DNA of 10,858 nt, taken from NCBI GenBank assembly GCA_026770585.1, contig MU646411.1:17853-28710 (forward strand), in the 5' to 3' direction. A program made the translations under genes and the position numbers. Shown piece after piece: positions 1 to 7,000 of the stretch. Position 1 is the first letter of the stretch. Each line of letters opens with the position of its first letter. Under the pieces are notes generated by a model. It did not search any database. It was not told where the DNA came from and saw only the letters and a program-made list of their open reading frames with translations. The DNA comes from Baffinella frigidus (Eukaryota > Cryptophyceae > Cryptomonadales > Baffinellaceae).

Positions 1-31
<31 letters not shown>
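1..31. repeat. Poly-G tract of 31 at the window edge
   Basis: 31 consecutive G on the plus strand, directly following the GTAC donor on the minus strand. It may be a real poly-C intron tract or an assembly-edge artefact. Confidence 0.9.
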
Positions 32-32
<1 letters not shown>

Positions 33-34
33 AC

Positions 35-85
35 CTTGAGGTCCTTCTTGGTCTTCTCCTCCTCAGCCCGGCGCGCTGCCTCAGC
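35..85 (-). CDS. Exon, 17 codons (AEAARRAEEEKTKKDLK), last one in the window
   Basis: Acceptor AGCCAG at 91-86 and donor GTACCC at 34-29, running straight into the C tract (31 G on the plus strand); 51 bases, phase 0. The gene must continue left of the window, since no stop has been reached. Confidence 0.68.
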
Positions 86-3000
86 CTGGCTTAGGGTTTA
101 GGGTTTAGGGTTTAGGGTTTAGGGTTGAGGCGCTGGGGGTGAGGGCCTGGAGGTTTAGGGTTTAGGGGTTCTACAGGGTTCAGGGGCCGGGGTTTGGGGT
201 TAGGATGTAGGGCTTCGGGCTCAGGGCCGGGAAGGTTGAGGGGATAGGGTTTGGGGTTTCTGAAGGATTCTGGGGCTGGGGTGTAGGGTTGTCAACCGAG
301 GAGGGATGATAGCGTGCTTAGGGTTCGGGACTGAGGGTTCAGGGTTCAGGATTGAGGGTTCAGGGTTGATACCGCAGCCGCGGCGGCGCGGTCGGCCTTC
401 TCCTTCTTCTTCTCCTCGTCCTTCTTGCTCGCCTCAATCACCTCCTGTAGAAGGATTTGGTGCAGGGTTTAGGGTGCAGGACGTAGGGTTCAGGAGGTAG
501 AGTTTCGGTTAGGGTTACAGGGCGTAGGGTTTAGGGGGTTGACGGGCGTAGGGTTTAAAGTTCAGTGTTCAGGGCGTAGGGTTTAGGACGTAGAGTTAAA
601 ATTAGGGATGCAGGACGTAGGGTTTAGGATTTAGGGGGTAATAGGACGTAGAGTTTAGAGGGCTATGGGACATAGAGTTTAGAGTGTTGTGGGACGTAGG
701 GTTTAGGGGGTTATAGGACGTAGGGTTTTGAGGCTCGTCCTTCTTGCACGCCTCGATCAACTCCTGTAGAAGAATTTGGTTTTAGTGTTGAGGGTTCGGA
801 GTGTAGGACGTAGGCTTCGGAGTGTAGGACGTTGGGTTTAGGTTTCAGAGTGTAGGACGCAGGATTTAGGGTTCAGAGTTTAGGACGTACGGTTCGGAGT
901 TTAGGACGTAGAGTTCAGAGTTTAGGACGCAGGGTTCGGAGGTGAGTACGTAGAGTTGAGAGTTGAGAGTTTAGAGTTGAGGGTTTATAAGGTTGCCTGA
1001 ACGAAGCGCGCGGCGGTCTCCTCCTTCTTCTTCTTCTCCTCCTCCGCCCGCCGCGCTGCCTCAGCCTAGTTGAGGGTTGAGGGTTTAGGGTTTAGGGTTT
1101 AGGGTTTCCAAGGGTTCAGAGACTGGGGTTTAGGGCGCCTAAAGGGTGTAGGGTGTAGGGCTTGGGGGTCAGAGGTTCGGGTCTGGGTTTTAGCATTTCT
1201 AAGGGGTTTAGGGGCTGGGGTTTAGGGCTTAAGGTGTAGGGTTGTCACCGCCGCCGGTTTAGGGTTTCGATAGGGGTTTCGGGGCTGGGGTGCAGGGGTA
1301 TCAACCGCGGCATCCTGCTCCCGGCGTAAGTTTTAGGGGTTTAGGTTTTAGGGACCAGGGTTCCTAAAGGGTTCAGAGGCTGGGGCTTATGGCTCAAGGT
1401 TGAGGGGCATCTACCGCGGCCGCCTGCTCCCGGCGCTCCTTCTCGATCTTCTTGTCCGCGTCCTTCTTGCTCGCCTCGATCACCTCGATCGCCTCCTCGG
1501 CGAAGCGCGCAGCGGTCTCCTCCTTCTTCTTCTTCTCCTCCTCCGCGCGGCGCGCCGCCTCAGCCTGGTTGAGGGTTGAGGGTTTAGTGTTTTAGTGTTT
1601 TAGGGCCTTTGGGTTAGGGGTTGAGTGTTGAGTGTTGGGTGTTGGGTGTTGGTTTGGGGTGGAGTGTTGAATGTTGAGTGATGCATGTTGAGTGATGAAT
1701 GTTGAGTGATGAATGTTGAGGGATGAATGTTGAGGGATGAATGTTGAGTGTTGAGTGTTGAGTGTTGAGTGTTGAGTGTTGAGTGTTGAGTGTTGAGTGT
1801 TGAGTGTTGAGTGTTGAGTGTTGAGTGTAGAAGCGCAGCGGTCTCCGCCTTCTTCTTGTTCTCCTCCTCCGCCTGGTCGAGGGTCTGGGGTTTCGGGCTC
1901 AGGATTTATCAAGGGTTCAGAGGCTGGGGGTTAGGGTTTCTAAAGGGTTTAAGGCGTAGGGCTTGGGGTTTGGGGTTTGGGGTTTAGGGCCTGGGGTTTA
2001 GGGGGTGAGTGTTGAGTGTTGAGTGTTGAGTGTTGAGTGTTGAGTGTTGAGTGAGTGTTGAGTGTTGAGTGTGTTGAGTGCTCCGGGCCTGGGTTTCATG
2101 GTGGAGGGTACCGCGGCCGCCTGCTCCCGGCGCTCCTTCTCGATCTTCTTGTCAGCATCCTTCTTGCTCCCCTCGATCGTCGCCTCCGCGAGAACATCAG
2201 CGGTCTCCTCCTTCTTCTTCTTCTCCTCCTCCGCGCGGCGCGCCGCCTCCGCCTGTTTTTGGGGTTCGGGTTGAGTGTTCAGGATTCAAGAGCCTGGGGT
2301 TTAGGGTGTAAGGGCCTTTGGGGTTGAGTGTTGGTTTGGGGTTTGGGGTTTGGGGTTTGGGGTTTGGGGGGTTAGGGTTAGGGTTAGGGTTAGGGTGTTG
2401 GAGTTGAGTGTTGAGTGTTGAGTGTTGAGTGTTGAGTGTTTAGGGTCTGGGGTTTGAGTGTTGAGTGTTGAGTGTTTAGTGTTGAGGGCCTGGGGTTGAG
2501 TGTTGAGTGTTGAGTGTTGAGTGTGGAGTGTTGAGTGTTGAGTGTTGAGTGTTGAGTGTTGAGTATTGAGTGCTCCGGGCCTGGTTTTTATGGTGTAGGG
2601 TTGTGAAGCCCCCGGTGGCTGCCACGTGTAGGTGTAGGGGTTTCAACCGCGGCCGCCTGCTCCCGGCGCTCCTTCTCGATCTTCTTGTCCGCATCCTTCT
2701 TGCTCGCCTCGATCACCTCCCCCTCCGCAAGACGCGCCGCGGTCTCCTTCTTGGTCTTCTCCTCCGCGGCGCGGCGCGCCGCCTTCACCTGGGTTAGGGT
2801 GTGTGGTTTAGGAGGGTTGAAGGTGTGGGGTGAGTTGGTCTTGTGTCTGGGGTGAGTTGGTCTTGCCCACCTGGGTCTAGGTTCTAGGGTCTAGGGTCTA
2901 GGGTCTAGGGTCTAGGGTCTAGAGTCTAGGGCGCCGCGGTCTCCTTCTTGGTCCTCTCCTCCGCGGCGCGGCGCGCAGCCTCAACCTGGGTTAGGGTTCG

Positions 3001-3979
3001 GGGATTAGGTGCTGGGGCCTGGGGGCTAAGGTTCAGGCGTGAGAGTTTAAGGTGTAGGGTTGAAGAGGGTCTATCCTTGAGAGTGTAAGGTGTAGGGTTG
3101 GAGAGGGTTCGGGTCATACGTTTTAGGGTTCGAGATGGTTCAAGGTTTCTAAGGGGGTCAGAAGGTGGGGGTGAGGGGTACCGCGGCCGCGGCGGCGCGA
3201 TCGGCCTTCTCCTTCTTCTTCTCCTCGTCCTTCTTGCTCGCCTCGACGAGGGCCGCCGCGGTCTCCTTCTTGGTCTTCTCCTCCGCTGCCCGCCTCGCCG
3301 CCTCAACCTGGGTTAGGGAGGGCTTAGGGCTTAGGGCTTCGGAGGGTTTAAGGTCTGGGGTCTGGGGTCTAGGGTCTGGGGTGAGTTGGTCTTGGATGTA
3401 GGGATGAGGGTCTAGGTTCTGGGGAGTGGGGTTTAGGGCCTGGTGTAGGGTTGAAGAGGGTCCGTGCTTTAGGGTACAGGGTTCAGGGTTCGGGGGATGG
3501 GGGTGAGGGGTACCGCAGCCGCGGCGGCGCGGTCGGCCTTCTCCTTCTTCTTCTCCTCGTCCTTCTTGCTCGCCTCGATCGTCACCTGGTTGAGGGTTGA
3601 GGGCTTAGGGTTCAGAGTTTAGGACGTATGGTTAAGGGTTGAGGGCTTAGGGTTCACGGTTTAGGGTCTAGGGTTGAGGTAAGGTTAAGGGTTTAGGGTC
3701 TAGGGTCTAGGGTCTAGGGTCTAGGGTTGAGGTAGGGTTAAGGTAGGGTCTAGGATTTAGGAAGGGTTAAGGGCTGAGGTAGGGTTAAGGGTTTAGGGTC
3801 TAGGGTTGAGGTAGGCTTAAGGTAGGGTTTAGGGTTTAGGGGGTTACCTCAGCAAGGAGCGCCGCGGTCTCCTTCTTGGTCTTCTCCTCCGCCGCGCGCC
3901 GCGCCGCCTCAACCTGGGTTAGGGTTTGGGGTTGGGGAGGGTCTAGGGTCTGGGGTGAGTTGGTCTTGCCCACCTGGGT

Positions 3980-4011
<32 letters not shown>

Positions 4012-7000
4012 GGTCGAGGGTTTAGGGCGCCGCGGTCTCCTTCTTGGTCCTCTCCTCCGCAGCCCGACGCGCCGCCTCCACATGGGGTAGGGTTTGGGGT
4101 TTGGGGTTTAGGGCTTAGGGCTTGGGAGGGTTCAGGGGGTTGGGTGAGTTGGTCTCGCCTACCTGGGTTTAGGGTTGAGGGTTGAGGGTTTAGGGCCTGG
4201 GGCCTGGGGGTCAGGGTTCATGATGGCGCGCCGCCTCAACCTGGATTAGGGCTTAGGCTAAGGGCTTAGGGGTTGGGAGGGTTTAGGGGTTTGGATGAGT
4301 TGGTCTCGTCCACCTGGGATTAGGGTTGAGGGTTGAGGGTTTAGGGTTTAGGGTTTAGGGTTTAGGGTTTAGGGGTTAGGGTTTATGATGGCGCGCCGCC
4401 TCAACCTGGATTAGGGCTAAGGGTTGAGGGCTAAGGTTTGTGCTTTAGAGTTCAAGGTGTAGGGTGGAAGAGAGGGTCCATGCTTGAGGGTTTAGGGTTC
4501 GGGATGGTTTACGGTGTCCGGTTCGGGATGGTGTAAGGTGTTTGGGGTTCGGGATGGTTCAAGGGATGGGGTTGAGGGGTACCGCAGCGGCGGCGGAGCT
4601 TTAGGGGTTCTAAAGGGTTCAGGGGATCTAGCTCTGTTTCACTCGGGTCGACTAAATCGACTGTGTCCTTTTATTCGACCCAAATCGCCAAAACTCAACT
4701 TTTCCAAAGAGATTCGTCAACTTTTGGGGAACTGTTGCAATTTGGGCTCATCAAATTGATGGGCCGATTTGAGTGGAACAGAGCTAGGGGATGGGCTTTC
4801 AGGAACTTGTGGGGGAACTTTATCTCAGAAAACGAGTTCTAAAACTCGTTTTCTTAAGTCAATTCCCCTACAAATTCGTCAACTTATTCTTTACTCTCCG
4901 CATAAGTTAACAAAAATGTAGGTGAATTGACTTAAGAAAACGAGTTTTAGAACTCGTTTTCTGAGATAAAACTTGTGGGGTACCGTAGCGGCCGCGGCGC
5001 GTCAGGGTTTCTAGAGGGTTCAGGGGATGGGGTTTCGGGGAATTGGGCTTTCCAAAGGGTTCGGGGGATGGTCTTTCGGGGATTTAGGGTTTCAAAAGGG
5101 TTCAGTGGATAGGGTTGAGGGGTTGAGGGGGGGGTACCGCAGCCGCGGCGGCGCGGTCGGCCTTCTCCTTCTTCTTCTCCTCGTCCTTCTTGCTCGCCTC
5201 GACGAGGGCCGCCGCGGTCTCCTTCCTGGTCTTCTCCTCCGCCGCGCGCCGCGCCGCCTCAGCCTGGGTTAGGGTGTGTGGCTTAGAGTTTAGGGTCGAA
5301 GAGGGTTCAAGGTCTGGGGTGAGTAGGTCTAGGGTCTAGGGTCTGGGGTGAGTTGGTCTTGGGTCTAGGGTCTAGGGTCTGGGGTGAGTTGTTCTTGCCC
5401 ACCTAAGGTTGGGATTTAGGGTTTCGGTTCTGTAGGTGAGAGTTTAGGGTCTGGGGGTTAGGGTTGGGGGGTATGCCTGAGCCGCGGCGGCGCGGTCGGC
5501 CTTCTCCTTCTTCTTCTCCTCGTCCTTCTTGCTCGCCTCCGTCATCTCCTGTAAGGCGGTAGGGTTTCGGGTTCAGGGTTTAGGACGCAGGGTTGAGGTC
5601 GGGGTTTAGGACGCAGGTTTTGGGTTAGGGTAACAGGACGTAGGGTTTAGAGTTTAGGGGGTTATAGGACGTAGGGTTGAGGGTTCAGGGGGTTACAGGA
5701 CGTAGGGTTTAGGGTTGAGGGTTGAGGGGGTAACAGGACGTAGGGTTTAGGGTTTAGGGTTCAGGGGGTCAAAGGGCGGAACGTAGGGCTTGGTGGGTTA
5801 TGGGAAGTAAGGTTACCACGAGGCGCTCGGCCGTGAGAAGGGTTTGGGGCTTCAAGGGGATCAAACCGCAGGGTTTAGGGTTTCAAGGGGGTCGACAGTT
5901 ACCTACCACTTCGCAGCCACCGGGGGCTTCACGGATACAGTCCATCTAAACATTTTTTAGTAGAATGTTGTCCATTGCCCTAGAACCTGACCGGATGTTC
6001 ACCTTGAATGCAGGGTGGAAACGGCTCGGTCGCTGCGAAGTGGTGAGGGCTGAGGGGGGTCACCGCGAGCCTTATCCGTAGGAACCCCCCTATGTCCCTA
6101 CGGGTCGCCTACCGTAGGGTCGTAGGTCTTATCGCTTAGGGGTTATTCAAAATCCCTTCGAAGTCCGCTGTGTGGGAGGGTTAGGGGGGTCACCGCGAGG
6201 CGCGGAACCCCCTTTGAATAACCCCTGAGCGATAAGAAACCTACGACCCTACGGTAGGCAACCCGTAGGGGCGTAAGGGGGTTCCTACGGGTCAAACCCC
6301 TTACGCCCCTACGGGTCAAAATCCCTTCGAAGGCCGCTGAGTGGGAGGCTTAGGGGGGTCACCGCGAGGCGCTCGGCCGCGAGACGCTCGGCCTTCTCTG
6401 AGAGCTGCTCCACCACCTGGATTAGGGTTGAGGGTTGAGGGAGAGTTGAGAGAGAGTTGAGGGAGGGAAGAGGAGGGTTGATTGAGGGTTGAGGGTTGAG
6501 GGTTCAGTCTCCAGGGTTCTGAGTGTAGGGAGGGTTGAGGGGTTTGGGTCTAGGATTCGAGACGCGCGGCCTTCTCCGAGAGCTGCACCACCACCTGTTT
6601 CAGGGTTCAGGGCTCAGGGTCCAGGGTGTTGAGGTTAGGGAGGGTTCAGGGTTCAGGGTTCAGTCTCCAGGGTTCAGTCTCCATGTTCCAGTGTTTTGAG
6701 TTGCGCCCGAATTCCGGGCAAGGGTGTTGAGTGTAGGGTTCAGGGAGGGTGCAGGGATCATGTGAAAAGCTAATGCCAGCGAGGTACTTAGAGCCTACGG
6801 ATTGCCTACGGTAGGAGCCCCCCTCCTACGCCTTTTGAAGACCTTTTTGTTTTAAACGTCGTAGGAGGAGGGGGGGTTCCTACCGTAGGCTAAGGGTTCC
6901 GCTGGCGTTAGCTTGTGGCATTAGGGAGGGTGGAGGGAGGGTTCAGGGTTGAGGGTGTAGGGTTGAGGCTTTACCGCCATGGTGGCCTCACGCTCCTCGT

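Noticed and set aside
91-126. True chromosome end at the left edge
   Set aside because: The repeats recur throughout introns with coding exons between them, and a further exon lies beyond this block, so it is interstitial rather than a telomere.
1592-1912. Minus-strand ORF with HSTLNTQ repeats
   Set aside because: The CACTCAA heptamer is open in all three frames, so the ORF is a repeat artefact; its frame also disagrees with the exon remnant at 1828-1872.
2055-2327. Plus-strand ORFs rich in Leu, Ser or Pro opposite the helical exons (also near 2570, 3098, 3165, 5027, 8539 and 8552)
   Set aside because: They are antisense readings of Lys/Glu/Ala-rich exons (AAG to CTT, GAG to CTC) and run on into repeats; the minus-strand reading has splice sites and phase conservation.
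1618-2572. CRISPR-like array
   Set aside because: Units are contiguous heptamers without unique spacers.
2849-2875. Recurrent intron motif read as a mini-exon (VGKTNSP)
   Set aside because: CCCAG precedes GTGGGCAAG, but no copy has a GT donor after it, so an exon is unlikely.
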